Below are positions 1 to 12,209 of a DNA stretch of 64,000 nucleotides, piece after piece. The first letter of the stretch is position 1, and each line of letters begins with the position of its first letter. Made by a program: the position numbers and the translations under genes. The notes below the pieces were generated by a model. That model did not search any database and had not been told where the DNA came from. It was given only the letters and a program-made list of their open reading frames with translations. Origin of the DNA: Antitrichia curtipendula (lineage: Eukaryota; Streptophyta; Bryopsida; Hypnales; Leucodontaceae); NCBI GenBank assembly GCA_951230915.1, contig OX579638.1:8946696-9010695 (forward strand), read 5' to 3'.

Positions 1-94
1 AATATCTTAGGGTAGATTAGGTTTAGCTTTAAGTTAATTTGAGTAAAAGACATAATATCTATTGGTAAATTGAGGTGGTGGGGCCTTCTAACAA

Positions 95-104
95 GTATAT
101 AAGA
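95..104 (+). promoter_or_regulatory. TATA-like motif in the arm
   Basis: The motif GTATATAAG is followed by a short pyrimidine-rich stretch, and is mirrored on the minus strand near 10272-10281. It could be the promoter of a retroelement terminal region, but I see no matching second long terminal repeat, primer-binding site or polymerase frame. Confidence 0.25.
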
Positions 105-507
105 CCTCCCTCCAAAGTTTGCCACGACTCCAAAACTATTTTCTAATTAGCATTACTCTGTTGGAGTGTGGAAGATCCACACTTCAATTTGCTTGACCGA
201 CTTTGTTAGGATTATCTATTGAGGTCAAGATACAGCCAACTTTTGCTCACTTTTGCTTTCTTTTAGTGAAGGATTTGGTTAGAGGATGCGGGGTTCCCTT
301 TACAACCAACAAACCACACTAAAATTGTACCATTGGGAGGTTTAGTCTTCCAACACTCAATACTTTTGATAAGATACTAATAATTTGTGATTGTAGCAGA
401 ATTTGAGTTAGAACCTTAAGGCGGTGAAGCTTGACTTCACCAAAAGATTCTAATTTCAAAACCCCTACCAATGCTTTATTGTATAACAAAAGTTGGTATG
501 ATTAACT

Positions 508-641
508 CCTAATTTTTGGTTTAAACACTTTTATGTGTACCTCATTTAGGACTTAAACTCTTGGATACTTGGAAACACACTTTAATCCTTGATTTTCGGT
601 TAAACACTTTCATGTGTACCTCATTCAAGGATTAAGATACT
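508..641 (+). repeat. Imperfect tandem duplication (79-bp offset) in the arm
   Basis: Two copies share the core CTTTNATGTGTACCTCATT within similar flanks, one starting near 508 and the other near 587. The pair is mirrored at 9735-9868. Confidence 0.7.
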
Positions 642-1018
642 TTTAGATAAATCGAGACCGCTATATGTAAGTCTAGCCTGGGGTTGCTCCCGCATAGTGA
701 AGCTTTGACCTTGAACAAAACAAGTTACCTTAGAGACTTAGGAAGAAAATTAGCAGTTATCAAAGCCTTGGTTGGGCAACCGCTATTTAAACCCAATGTC
801 ACTAACACCAAGATTGGCCTTTTCCGTTTCATTTATTGCATCATCTACCTTGTTGTTTTAATTTGCCAAAGTTATGGATCTTTAGCTTAGTTTGAAAGTT
901 AGTTTTATTTTAGCTTAGATTTGCATTGCTTAGTGTTCCCGAAAAATCCAAAACATAAATTTAGCTTAGATTTGCCTTGTTAGTTTATTTAAGTAACCAA
1001 GTTAGAAAGTCAATTAGT

Positions 1019-1166
1019 GTAGAGAGTCGGGAAGGGAGTCAAAGAGAGTCGGGAGGTGAGTCCAGGGGGGTAGTCAGAGGTTGCTGGGAGTGTCTCGCAG
1101 GTTGTTGGAGGTGTCTCGCAGTGAGTCCAGGGAGAGTCGGGAAGGGAGTCCAGAGAGAGTCGGAAA
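1019..1166 (+). repeat. GAGAGTCGGGAAGGGAGTC-type low-complexity repeat
   Basis: A G-rich tract is built from degenerate units of GAGAGTCGGGA, GGGAGTC and GTGTCTCGCAG. It stands out from the AT-rich surroundings and gives short spurious open frames on both strands. It is mirrored at 9210-9357. Confidence 0.75.
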
Positions 1167-1439
1167 TTTGATTCAATCCAAAAAATCAGACCATCAATTG
1201 GAAGTATAAAACAAAACAAGGTTAGGCCATTGCTCGCCACACCACCCAATTTTGATTTTTGTTCCTAAATGTTGGTTAGTCACTCTTGAGATTCAAAAAC
1301 TCACTACACATACACAAATCCACAACTCTCAACACTCCATAGCCACATTTCAAATGACAAACAAGAATTGAATCCAAAACACTTAAAGAAGAAGAAAGAG
1401 ACAAAGTAGCGGCTTGGGAAGGAATTAGAATTAAAAAAA

Positions 1440-1640
1440 CTAATATTTCTCAAGTATCTAACTATTCATTTGGAATTATTCTTAGTTTTGTTCGTTTTTC
1501 CTATTCATCTAACTATTCACGTGGGCCTTGGTTTGGTTTGGTTTTGTTGCGCTTTTCCTATTTATTTACTATTCATTTTGGATTTGTTTTGGTTTTTATT
1601 CCGTTACTATTCATTTACTATTCGTTCGGAATAATGCTTT
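1440..1640 (+). repeat. Degenerate tandem repeat around ACTATTCATTT
   Basis: Repeated variants of CTAACTATTCAT and TTTGGTTTGGTTTTGTT alternate over about 200 bp. The tract is mirrored at 8736-8936. No coding potential is seen. Confidence 0.5.
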
Positions 1641-2100
1641 GGTTTGTCCTTTTTACTATTGAAGAATTTGATTTTTAGTCATTAATTAGGATTCCGGTGC
1701 AAATTAGTTGGATGAATGTTGGTTTAAGTTTTATTTTATTAGGCCTAATAAGCCAAATAGAAAAAAACAAAGGACAACAAAAAGATTAAATTAATCCAAC
1801 AAAACTAATAAACTAATGAATAACAAACAAATTTAATTATTCATTGGAATATTTATTAGAATTGGATAATACTAACCTTTAGAAATAATTTTTAATTTGA
1901 ATAAATCTCCAGGTACTTGGAAATAGGGCCTTGAAGTTCATTTTATTCAAAAAAATTAATTAGAGGCCAACTATAAACATTCAAGTGTTTAATTTAAATT
2001 CCTAAAACTTAAGGAATTACGTTAAATACTTTAAACTAACAAACATCTTGTAGGAATTAGTCAGGAAGAATGTAGAAAGGAAGACTTTCAAAACATTCTA

Positions 2101-2215
2101 ATACCCGAATTTGCGTGAAGAAAGGACAAAGTGCACGTGATGGAGGACAACAGATATTACGAATCCATCATGCTGGTGATATGCGACGACGGGACCGTGG
2201 CTACTATGGACACAG
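2101..2215 (+). other. Short coding-like, GC-richer patch (possible exon)
   Basis: One frame reads without stops across the patch and is rich in Arg and Gly, ending in RRRDRGYYGHR just before a GTATGT that would serve as a splice donor at 2218. A second frame is also open. It may be a captured exon or gag-like remnant. I do not recognise a family. It is mirrored at 8161-8275. Confidence 0.25.
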
Positions 2216-3135
2216 AGGTATGTTAGTTGTGCTTTTTAATTATTTTGCTTTTTGAATTGGTTTGTTTTCAAGTTGATGTTAGAATCGTTTGCTTTTAGAA
2301 GTTATTTTTTAGATTAGAATTTTAGAATCTAAATTAGAATTTAGAACCTAATAGGTAAAATTTAGAGGTTTCTAAAAACAAATCATATTAAAATTTAACC
2401 CAACAACAAAAAGTTACTAATAAATTAAACTTAAACATAAGGTTGGATGGAAATTTAAGATTTTCATCTAAAAGAATCTTTAAGGAATCTTTTTAGATAG
2501 GAATCAAACAAAGAATCTATAGAGATTCTAAAATACATTTTTACTTTTAAAAATACTTTAGTTTTGAAGAGTAAAAGTTTGGATGAAGTTTGAGACCAAT
2601 TTTAGACGAAATACATCCAAATAGGTCAAAATTCCGATTAATCTTAAAAATACGTAACTTAAAAGAATTAATAACTTAACCCTAGAATTTAGAATTATTT
2701 TGGATTGATTTGCTACTTTAGATTAGTGGATGAAGGTTAGCACAAATAAGGGGCCAAACTCGACCCGTGGTAACCTTTGCTAAGAATCTCAGAATCTAAT
2801 TTTCTTTACCATTTTGGAAAGGGAAAGTTATATTCTATTAAGGTACTTGGATACAATTTTAGTTAGATTAGATTTTGTTTTCTTTTCTCATTTTACCTAA
2901 CCATAACGTTTTAACCCATTTAACAATTAGTGTTTCTTAAAATTAGTGGAATTTTACAAGATTATCACTCACAAAAAGTGTCCATTGCTTGGAAGGCAAA
3001 CACTTAACTAGGAATCACTTAACCCGGAGTAAATCTCCATCAAAACAACCGCTAGAACTCATGTATAACTTTCTGACTCAAGGGTGGAGTTAGAAACGCT
3101 CACATTGCTCAAGGGAAAATTTTCTTATAAAGCTA

Positions 3136-3348
3136 TTGGCAAAAAGATGTATTGAATCCTATTGCATGGCATTGTATGACTTCATTGATTTAAATGAATT
3201 GAAAGGAGAAGACCACATAGTAATGCGGGAGGACATGGGTGCAATATCATTGGCTATGAGAAGAGCAATTACTAGCGTTCAAGTATTTTGTTGTTGCCGA
3301 TTATTTGCAAGGAATTGTGAGCCTAATTTCTATCTAATTAGGGTTTGA
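3136..3348 (+). pseudogene. Open frame of 70 codons without ATG start (coding-like fragment)
   Basis: The frame begins with TTG at 3136 and ends in TGA. It contains ESYCMALYDFIDLNELKGED and later EDMGAISLAMRRAI, which look more protein-like than the surrounding DNA. An upstream ATG in frame is absent. It could be an exon fragment carried in the repeat. No family is recognised. The identical frame occurs on the minus strand at 7028-7240. Confidence 0.3.
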
Positions 3349-3393
3349 ATGGATCACAATTAAATTTATAATTTTATTGCTCAATGTTTCGAA

Positions 3394-3609
3394 GTGGCTA
3401 GATGCCCTACATATATTCTATTTGTCATCGAGCAAGAGATTCTATCTATCCAAACATTCAATCAACCTCTCTACATTAATAATGAAGAAGAACACAATCA
3501 ATATCTCAAATGCACACCACAACGAACTTCTAAATTTAGAATGGCATTTAGCAACTGTGAATTCCAAAAGCAACAAAAAAAAACAAGAGCAACGATTATG
3601 AAAATGTAG
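3394..3609 (+). pseudogene. Open frame of 71 codons starting with GTG (coding-like fragment)
   Basis: The translation contains ILFVIEQEILSIQTFNQPLY and a polar, Lys/Gln-rich tail ending QQKKTRATIMKM. It lies 45 bp after the previous fragment in the same general segment and may belong to the same captured or decayed gene. No family is recognised. It is mirrored at 6767-6982. Confidence 0.25.
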
Positions 3610-4899
3610 CATACATTAAATAATAGAGAAGAAAGATGCTCAAAGAGATCAAGTCATGTCAAGGAGAGAAGCAAAAGACATGTGAATCTAAAGACAAACC
3701 TAAGATATTGTGGTGTCCTTAGATAGCATCCTTTGAACCTATAAAAAAAATTCAGCTCAAGCGCGGAGAAACCAACAACTTCAACAATAGTGTTTTTTTT
3801 AATTCACATCGTACGGCAACAGAGGGTGCTCTTGTTTATTTTTTATTTCACCACACAACTACTGAATTTAGATTTGAAGGTGGGTGGGTTAGGGCGGGTT
3901 GCCTACCTCTTTTGAGGAGATAGTGAACTTGATACAAATAGAAAGATTTATGCATGTAGAAGTGCAAGGATTTATTTTATGGCATTTGGACATGCAAAGT
4001 GAAAGTTATGGGGTTTTCAAAATAAAAGATAACTTAATTCAATTTTTTAATTTGAATAAATCCTTAACTTTCACACTATATGTCCAAACGCCATGAATTG
4101 GCACAAATAAAAAGCTCTATGCGCAAAAAAGTGCAAGGGCTTTGTGTGGTGGCATTTGAACATGTGACATAAAAGTTAATGAATTTTCCAAAATAAAGAT
4201 AATTTAAATCAATTTTGGAATTCATAAAAACTTTGAAATTCAATATCTTTCACACCATTTGTCCAAACGCCACAAAATAAAGTTTGTGCACCCCTCCTTG
4301 CCAAGAGCTTTTGAGCAATACCCCAAATGCCGCTGGACGCCTTACAATTTGTTAGATCTCAACATATCAAACTAAACAAACCAACCAACCTATCTTAAGG
4401 CATAGACTAGTGTGCCTTCTACCGTTGCCACAATATAATATAATAGCATTTGGACCTATCATAAAAAAATTGTTGGATTTCAAAATTTTAATGAATTAAA
4501 AAAATAAAAGATTACTTTCATTTTTATGCAACAAAGCCCGTGTTCCCTTCTTGTAGAGAGTTTTTTTAACAATCTTTTGTTTCTAGTATGCCTTTTACCG
4601 TTGCTACAAGTCCACAACCAAAATTGAAGTGACATAATTTTTTAATTTGTAATTTGTAAAAAAACTTTGAAATTCTATATTTTTCATAACATAGTGTGAA
4701 AGGTTACATTCTTGATAAAATAAAATTTAAAAATAACTTTTTAATTTTTTAACTCATTAGAACTTTGAAATTCATAACTTTTACACTATATTGTGAGAAG
4801 TTGCATTCTTACTACAAATTAAAGGCTTTATGCACAAAGAAATGCAAGGGTTTTGTTTTGTGGCATTTGGACATGCAATAGAAAATTTGTGTTTTTTTT

Positions 4900-5099
4900 N
4901 NNNNNNNNNNNNNNNNNNNNNNNNNNNNNNNNNNNNNNNNNNNNNNNNNNNNNNNNNNNNNNNNNNNNNNNNNNNNNNNNNNNNNNNNNNNNNNNNNNNN
5001 NNNNNNNNNNNNNNNNNNNNNNNNNNNNNNNNNNNNNNNNNNNNNNNNNNNNNNNNNNNNNNNNNNNNNNNNNNNNNNNNNNNNNNNNNNNNNNNNNNN
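4900..5099. other. Assembly gap of 200 N
   Basis: Exactly 200 N follow a run of eight T. The round number suggests a placeholder or scaffolding gap. If the length is right, the missing bases should be the reverse complement of 5277-5476. Confidence 0.99.
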
Positions 5100-5276
5100 C
5101 AATGGAAGCTTTACGATTTGCTAGATTTCAGCACATTAAACAAAACACAATAACCTAATTTAACGTATAGACTATACCGCTCAAAAGTTCTTGGCAAGGA
5201 AAAGTGCACGGACTTTGTTTTGTGGCGTTTGGACAAACGGTGAGAAAGTTATTGAACTTCAAAGTTTTTTATGAAT
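5100..5276. other. Central unpaired spacer of the giant inverted repeat
   Basis: This segment straddles the symmetry centre (5188) and is not self-complementary. It resembles other hairpin units of the arms (compare 6020-6170), with the same Lys-free, AT-rich non-coding character and the motif TGGCGTTTGGACAAA near 5222. Its length as a loop depends on the N gap being sized correctly. Confidence 0.6.
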
Positions 5277-5476
5277 CAAAAATTGATTTAAATTTTATTT
5301 TATTTTGGAAGAATTGTAACTTTCTCTTTTCATGTCCAAACATCACAAAATAAAATCCTTGTAGTCCTTTGTGCATACAACTTTCTATTTGTGCCAATTT
5401 CATGGTGTTTGGACCTACAATGTGAAAGTTATGGATTTTTAAATAAAAAAATTGAATTAAATTATCTTTTATTTGG

Positions 5477-8400
5477 AAAAAAAACACAAATTTTCTATTG
5501 CATGTCCAAATGCCACAAAACAAAACCCTTGCATTTCTTTGTGCATAAAGCCTTTAATTTGTAGTAAGAATGCAACTTCTCACAATATAGTGTAAAAGTT
5601 ATGAATTTCAAAGTTCTAATGAGTTAAAAAATTAAAAAGTTATTTTTAAATTTTATTTTATCAAGAATGTAACCTTTCACACTATGTTATGAAAAATATA
5701 GAATTTCAAAGTTTTTTTACAAATTACAAATTAAAAAATTATGTCACTTCAATTTTGGTTGTGGACTTGTAGCAACGGTAAAAGGCATACTAGAAACAAA
5801 AGATTGTTAAAAAAACTCTCTACAAGAAGGGAACACGGGCTTTGTTGCATAAAAATGAAAGTAATCTTTTATTTTTTTAATTCATTAAAATTTTGAAATC
5901 CAACAATTTTTTTATGATAGGTCCAAATGCTATTATATTATATTGTGGCAACGGTAGAAGGCACACTAGTCTATGCCTTAAGATAGGTTGGTTGGTTTGT
6001 TTAGTTTGATATGTTGAGATCTAACAAATTGTAAGGCGTCCAGCGGCATTTGGGGTATTGCTCAAAAGCTCTTGGCAAGGAGGGGTGCACAAACTTTATT
6101 TTGTGGCGTTTGGACAAATGGTGTGAAAGATATTGAATTTCAAAGTTTTTATGAATTCCAAAATTGATTTAAATTATCTTTATTTTGGAAAATTCATTAA
6201 CTTTTATGTCACATGTTCAAATGCCACCACACAAAGCCCTTGCACTTTTTTGCGCATAGAGCTTTTTATTTGTGCCAATTCATGGCGTTTGGACATATAG
6301 TGTGAAAGTTAAGGATTTATTCAAATTAAAAAATTGAATTAAGTTATCTTTTATTTTGAAAACCCCATAACTTTCACTTTGCATGTCCAAATGCCATAAA
6401 ATAAATCCTTGCACTTCTACATGCATAAATCTTTCTATTTGTATCAAGTTCACTATCTCCTCAAAAGAGGTAGGCAACCCGCCCTAACCCACCCACCTTC
6501 AAATCTAAATTCAGTAGTTGTGTGGTGAAATAAAAAATAAACAAGAGCACCCTCTGTTGCCGTACGATGTGAATTAAAAAAAACACTATTGTTGAAGTTG
6601 TTGGTTTCTCCGCGCTTGAGCTGAATTTTTTTTATAGGTTCAAAGGATGCTATCTAAGGACACCACAATATCTTAGGTTTGTCTTTAGATTCACATGTCT
6701 TTTGCTTCTCTCCTTGACATGACTTGATCTCTTTGAGCATCTTTCTTCTCTATTATTTAATGTATGCTACATTTTCATAATCGTTGCTCTTGTTTTTTTT
6801 TGTTGCTTTTGGAATTCACAGTTGCTAAATGCCATTCTAAATTTAGAAGTTCGTTGTGGTGTGCATTTGAGATATTGATTGTGTTCTTCTTCATTATTAA
6901 TGTAGAGAGGTTGATTGAATGTTTGGATAGATAGAATCTCTTGCTCGATGACAAATAGAATATATGTAGGGCATCTAGCCACTTCGAAACATTGAGCAAT
7001 AAAATTATAAATTTAATTGTGATCCATTCAAACCCTAATTAGATAGAAATTAGGCTCACAATTCCTTGCAAATAATCGGCAACAACAAAATACTTGAACG
7101 CTAGTAATTGCTCTTCTCATAGCCAATGATATTGCACCCATGTCCTCCCGCATTACTATGTGGTCTTCTCCTTTCAATTCATTTAAATCAATGAAGTCAT
7201 ACAATGCCATGCAATAGGATTCAATACATCTTTTTGCCAATAGCTTTATAAGAAAATTTTCCCTTGAGCAATGTGAGCGTTTCTAACTCCACCCTTGAGT
7301 CAGAAAGTTATACATGAGTTCTAGCGGTTGTTTTGATGGAGATTTACTCCGGGTTAAGTGATTCCTAGTTAAGTGTTTGCCTTCCAAGCAATGGACACTT
7401 TTTGTGAGTGATAATCTTGTAAAATTCCACTAATTTTAAGAAACACTAATTGTTAAATGGGTTAAAACGTTATGGTTAGGTAAAATGAGAAAAGAAAACA
7501 AAATCTAATCTAACTAAAATTGTATCCAAGTACCTTAATAGAATATAACTTTCCCTTTCCAAAATGGTAAAGAAAATTAGATTCTGAGATTCTTAGCAAA
7601 GGTTACCACGGGTCGAGTTTGGCCCCTTATTTGTGCTAACCTTCATCCACTAATCTAAAGTAGCAAATCAATCCAAAATAATTCTAAATTCTAGGGTTAA
7701 GTTATTAATTCTTTTAAGTTACGTATTTTTAAGATTAATCGGAATTTTGACCTATTTGGATGTATTTCGTCTAAAATTGGTCTCAAACTTCATCCAAACT
7801 TTTACTCTTCAAAACTAAAGTATTTTTAAAAGTAAAAATGTATTTTAGAATCTCTATAGATTCTTTGTTTGATTCCTATCTAAAAAGATTCCTTAAAGAT
7901 TCTTTTAGATGAAAATCTTAAATTTCCATCCAACCTTATGTTTAAGTTTAATTTATTAGTAACTTTTTGTTGTTGGGTTAAATTTTAATATGATTTGTTT
8001 TTAGAAACCTCTAAATTTTACCTATTAGGTTCTAAATTCTAATTTAGATTCTAAAATTCTAATCTAAAAAATAACTTCTAAAAGCAAACGATTCTAACAT
8101 CAACTTGAAAACAAACCAATTCAAAAAGCAAAATAATTAAAAAGCACAACTAACATACCTCTGTGTCCATAGTAGCCACGGTCCCGTCGTCGCATATCAC
8201 CAGCATGATGGATTCGTAATATCTGTTGTCCTCCATCACGTGCACTTTGTCCTTTCTTCACGCAAATTCGGGTATTAGAATGTTTTGAAAGTCTTCCTTT
8301 CTACATTCTTCCTGACTAATTCCTACAAGATGTTTGTTAGTTTAAAGTATTTAACGTAATTCCTTAAGTTTTAGGAATTTAAATTAAACACTTGAATGTT

Positions 8401-10375
8401 TATAGTTGGCCTCTAATTAATTTTTTTGAATAAAATGAACTTCAAGGCCCTATTTCCAAGTACCTGGAGATTTATTCAAATTAAAAATTATTTCTAAAGG
8501 TTAGTATTATCCAATTCTAATAAATATTCCAATGAATAATTAAATTTGTTTGTTATTCATTAGTTTATTAGTTTTGTTGGATTAATTTAATCTTTTTGTT
8601 GTCCTTTGTTTTTTTCTATTTGGCTTATTAGGCCTAATAAAATAAAACTTAAACCAACATTCATCCAACTAATTTGCACCGGAATCCTAATTAATGACTA
8701 AAAATCAAATTCTTCAATAGTAAAAAGGACAAACCAAAGCATTATTCCGAACGAATAGTAAATGAATAGTAACGGAATAAAAACCAAAACAAATCCAAAA
8801 TGAATAGTAAATAAATAGGAAAAGCGCAACAAAACCAAACCAAACCAAGGCCCACGTGAATAGTTAGATGAATAGGAAAAACGAACAAAACTAAGAATAA
8901 TTCCAAATGAATAGTTAGATACTTGAGAAATATTAGTTTTTTTAATTCTAATTCCTTCCCAAGCCGCTACTTTGTCTCTTTCTTCTTCTTTAAGTGTTTT
9001 GGATTCAATTCTTGTTTGTCATTTGAAATGTGGCTATGGAGTGTTGAGAGTTGTGGATTTGTGTATGTGTAGTGAGTTTTTGAATCTCAAGAGTGACTAA
9101 CCAACATTTAGGAACAAAAATCAAAATTGGGTGGTGTGGCGAGCAATGGCCTAACCTTGTTTTGTTTTATACTTCCAATTGATGGTCTGATTTTTTGGAT
9201 TGAATCAAATTTCCGACTCTCTCTGGACTCCCTTCCCGACTCTCCCTGGACTCACTGCGAGACACCTCCAACAACCTGCGAGACACTCCCAGCAACCTCT
9301 GACTACCCCCCTGGACTCACCTCCCGACTCTCTTTGACTCCCTTCCCGACTCTCTACACTAATTGACTTTCTAACTTGGTTACTTAAATAAACTAACAAG
9401 GCAAATCTAAGCTAAATTTATGTTTTGGATTTTTCGGGAACACTAAGCAATGCAAATCTAAGCTAAAATAAAACTAACTTTCAAACTAAGCTAAAGATCC
9501 ATAACTTTGGCAAATTAAAACAACAAGGTAGATGATGCAATAAATGAAACGGAAAAGGCCAATCTTGGTGTTAGTGACATTGGGTTTAAATAGCGGTTGC
9601 CCAACCAAGGCTTTGATAACTGCTAATTTTCTTCCTAAGTCTCTAAGGTAACTTGTTTTGTTCAAGGTCAAAGCTTCACTATGCGGGAGCAACCCCAGGC
9701 TAGACTTACATATAGCGGTCTCGATTTATCTAAAAGTATCTTAATCCTTGAATGAGGTACACATGAAAGTGTTTAACCGAAAATCAAGGATTAAAGTGTG
9801 TTTCCAAGTATCCAAGAGTTTAAGTCCTAAATGAGGTACACATAAAAGTGTTTAAACCAAAAATTAGGAGTTAATCATACCAACTTTTGTTATACAATAA
9901 AGCATTGGTAGGGGTTTTGAAATTAGAATCTTTTGGTGAAGTCAAGCTTCACCGCCTTAAGGTTCTAACTCAAATTCTGCTACAATCACAAATTATTAGT
10001 ATCTTATCAAAAGTATTGAGTGTTGGAAGACTAAACCTCCCAATGGTACAATTTTAGTGTGGTTTGTTGGTTGTAAAGGGAACCCCGCATCCTCTAACCA
10101 AATCCTTCACTAAAAGAAAGCAAAAGTGAGCAAAAGTTGGCCGTATCTTGACCTCAATAGATAATCCTAACAAAGTCGGTCAAGCAAATTGAAGTGTGGA
10201 TCTTCCACACTCCAACAGAGTAATGCTAATTAGAAAATAGTTTTGGAGTCGTGGCAAACTTTGGAGGGAGGTCTTATATACTTGTTAGAAGGCCCCACCA
10301 CCTCAATTTACCAATAGATATTATGTCTTTTACTCAAATTAACTTAAAGCTAAACCTAATCTACCCTAAGATATT
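5477..10375 (-). repeat. Right arm of the giant inverted repeat
   Basis: This is the mirror of 1-4899. The match is direct at both ends: base 10375 mirrors base 1, and the A-run at 5477-5484 mirrors the T-run at 4892-4899 next to the gap. All features named in the left arm recur here on the minus strand. The match ends where the window runs out on the left, so DNA after 10375 may or may not continue the arm. Confidence 0.95.
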
Positions 10376-12209
10376 TGCTAAATAATCTTTGTTTAATCTT
10401 AAGAATTTTTGAGAACAAGCCTTAATTAGCAAGGAAATCTTGCCGCAATAAAATCTAAGAATTTTTCCAAAGATATTTAGGAAATTAACATAATTGTCCT
10501 TGAGTTAACTTGTGAATAACCTTAGGATATTTTCAAATATTCTTAATTTAATCCAATTTGGCTTTTAAAGGAAAGATTTGAAATCTTAACTAAATCCAAT
10601 CTTCAATTTCTACCAAGATATTTTGCAAATTAATCCTCAATTACCGCTAATTACTCTAAAAAAGTCAAACCTACAGCTGAACTCTTCCTATCTTCTTGAG
10701 AACAACTTGAAATTGAAAACCAATTGCGCCATCACGTTCAAAAGACCCCAATTAGTCTAAAGGACCCCCTACCCCCTTCCTTCAGGCTATAAATAAATAC
10801 TTGTAAAACCCACTAACGGTAATTTCAAAGAAAAGTCAAAATTCCAACTATTGGACGTTGCAATTTTCAAAGAAACTAACTAGCTAGGGTTTTTTGGAAG
10901 TTTCATGAGAGCAAGAAAAGACTCCTTATTTGTGACATTTAGACACCGTAAGCTCCCGATTCGCTGGTCAACTCACCGTCATGTTGTAAATTTTTGTTAA
11001 ATTCAATGTTGTTGCCGATTCTGGTACTTCTGACTATCAGAAAGTCTTCAAACTTGACAAGTCGGTTATTTGGCACACAAAACTCTAATCTAGTTCTTAG
11101 TGAGATTTTATCGCACTTTGGGTAACTTCTATGAAATTACCATCAGTTTCAAAGGCGATTGACTTTTCATGGAGTCATTGTGGAGTTTTGTAAAATCCCA
11201 AAACTTTTGGGAAAACTTCTAAGACGTTTTCTAAGGCTATGGGTAAAACCAATCTCCAATTGCATTATGCATAAGGAGGCTAAAACTAGTAACTCGTTAA
11301 TTTCCACCCGAGGAGGAAATCATTTGGTACTGGGTTTGTCGCGGATGATTAGCTCCAATGTTGACCTCTTGGCATGCTTTTCCCTAAAAGCACCTTTCTG
11401 TAAGCTCCAATCACCCTGCCCTTCGTCTACTTTGCATTCGGATTCATATCATAAATACCTGCAAGACTTTCATAAATTGACCCAAATTCTTTGTGAATTG
11501 AATCTAAAACTTCTAAATCTGTAAATTGAACTTTTAATTTTAGCTAGGCTGTTACATACATTCTATAGGCATAGTTTTACATGGACAAAACACTAGAACT
11601 GGCTAATTCTCATATCCTCACTTTTCTTGGAGCTACTAATCTAAACTCTCGAACTCTTAACCAGGTCCTAAAATATGGATAAAAAGAGTATTTGTGTTTT
11701 TCCCAATTTTAAGAGACTCCTCACCAATCTGGTAGGGATTGCCTATCAAATTCTTCTCAACTAACTAATTCATGTTATTTTGCATGAATTGACACTAAAG
11801 CTTAACAATAAATAGCAAAAAATAATCCTAGAGCTCTAAGTGCTAACTTGAGGGCTCACAAGCAACCAATTAGGGTTGCAAAAAATTGTTGTTGTCTTGG
11901 ACTCATGAATGTGTGTGTTGTTGTCACTCATGTTGATCCAATTTTGTGTTTATTGTGCTTTAATTAAAGTGGTGTTGTAGGGTGTGCAAAACGGTGATTA
12001 TATTGTTGTTGTGTTTTTTGTGGAATTAGATTTTTTTATGTAATTTAGGATTTGTTGTGCGACGGAAGGAACTGAGGAAAAAGGAAGTAAATTTGGAGAT
12101 TGAGTGTTTCAATATAGGAGATTGGAAAATGTTTTAGTCTAATGGCTACATGCCACATATACAAAACTAATTCCATGACTACCCTTCTATTGGATTTGTA
12201 CATAGTTTT
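10376..12209. other. Non-coding AT-rich DNA beside the inverted repeat
   Basis: No convincing gene is present. A TATA-like CTATAAATAAATA lies at 10787-10799 after a C-rich stretch. The frame at 11159-11524 starts with TTG and reads through repeat DNA. The segment 10950-11230 is a diverged copy of 27555-27845. Confidence 0.6.
10950..11230 (+). repeat. Dispersed repeat G, copy 1
   Basis: It aligns by eye with 27555-27845. Both copies carry, in order, GTTGTAAATTTTTGTTAAA-like, TTGTTGCCGATTCTGGTACTT-like, TAGTGAGATTTTATCGC-like and CATGGAGTCATT motifs. It is probably the non-coding part of a retroelement, but boundaries are not defined. Confidence 0.55.

Larger units (their letters stand above)
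1..4899 (+). repeat. Left arm of a giant inverted repeat (about 4.9 kb visible)
   Basis: Every stretch compared here is the reverse complement of the right arm under the fixed rule i pairs with 10376-i, with no net insertion or deletion between the arms. The one difference I found is A at 234 against C at 10142. The arm starts at or before window base 1, so its true outer end is not seen. It holds no long reading frame. Its outer part has a TATA-like motif and direct repeats, and its inner part consists of short hairpin units. Confidence 0.95.
3890..6486. repeat. Array of short hairpin units around the palindrome centre
   Basis: Units run from GGCATTTGGACATG through GTGAAAGTTATTGAATTTC to a converging CATGTCCAAACGCC, so each unit folds back on itself over about 110-120 bp. 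Clear half-sites lie at 3981, 4081, 4151, 4261, 4862, 5222, 5333, 5402 and 5502, plus their mirrors. Connectors carry TTGTGCCAATTCATGG and CCTTGCACTTCTTTGTGCATA. The termini resemble those of plant miniature inverted-repeat elements, but target duplications cannot be assigned inside the array. Confidence 0.7.

Noticed and set aside
684..890. 68-codon open frame (and its mirror) as a gene
   Set aside because: It starts with a non-ATG codon in repeat DNA, has a random-looking composition, and is present only because the arms are repeated.
977..1249. Overlapping frames on both strands in the GAGTC-rich tract
   Set aside because: They are by-products of a low-complexity repeat with few stop codons; the translations are simple Arg/Gly/Ser or Thr/Pro/Leu repeats.
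4812..5158. Open frames spanning the N gap
   Set aside because: Most of the translation is unknown residues, so the frames are meaningless.
3890..6486. CRISPR array
   Set aside because: The repeats are long, imperfect, self-complementary and unevenly spaced, and the gene content is eukaryotic.
1..10375. Interpretation as an intact LTR retrotransposon pair in inverted orientation
   Set aside because: There is a TATA-like motif, but no direct long terminal repeats, primer-binding site, polypurine tract or gag-pol frame could be found.
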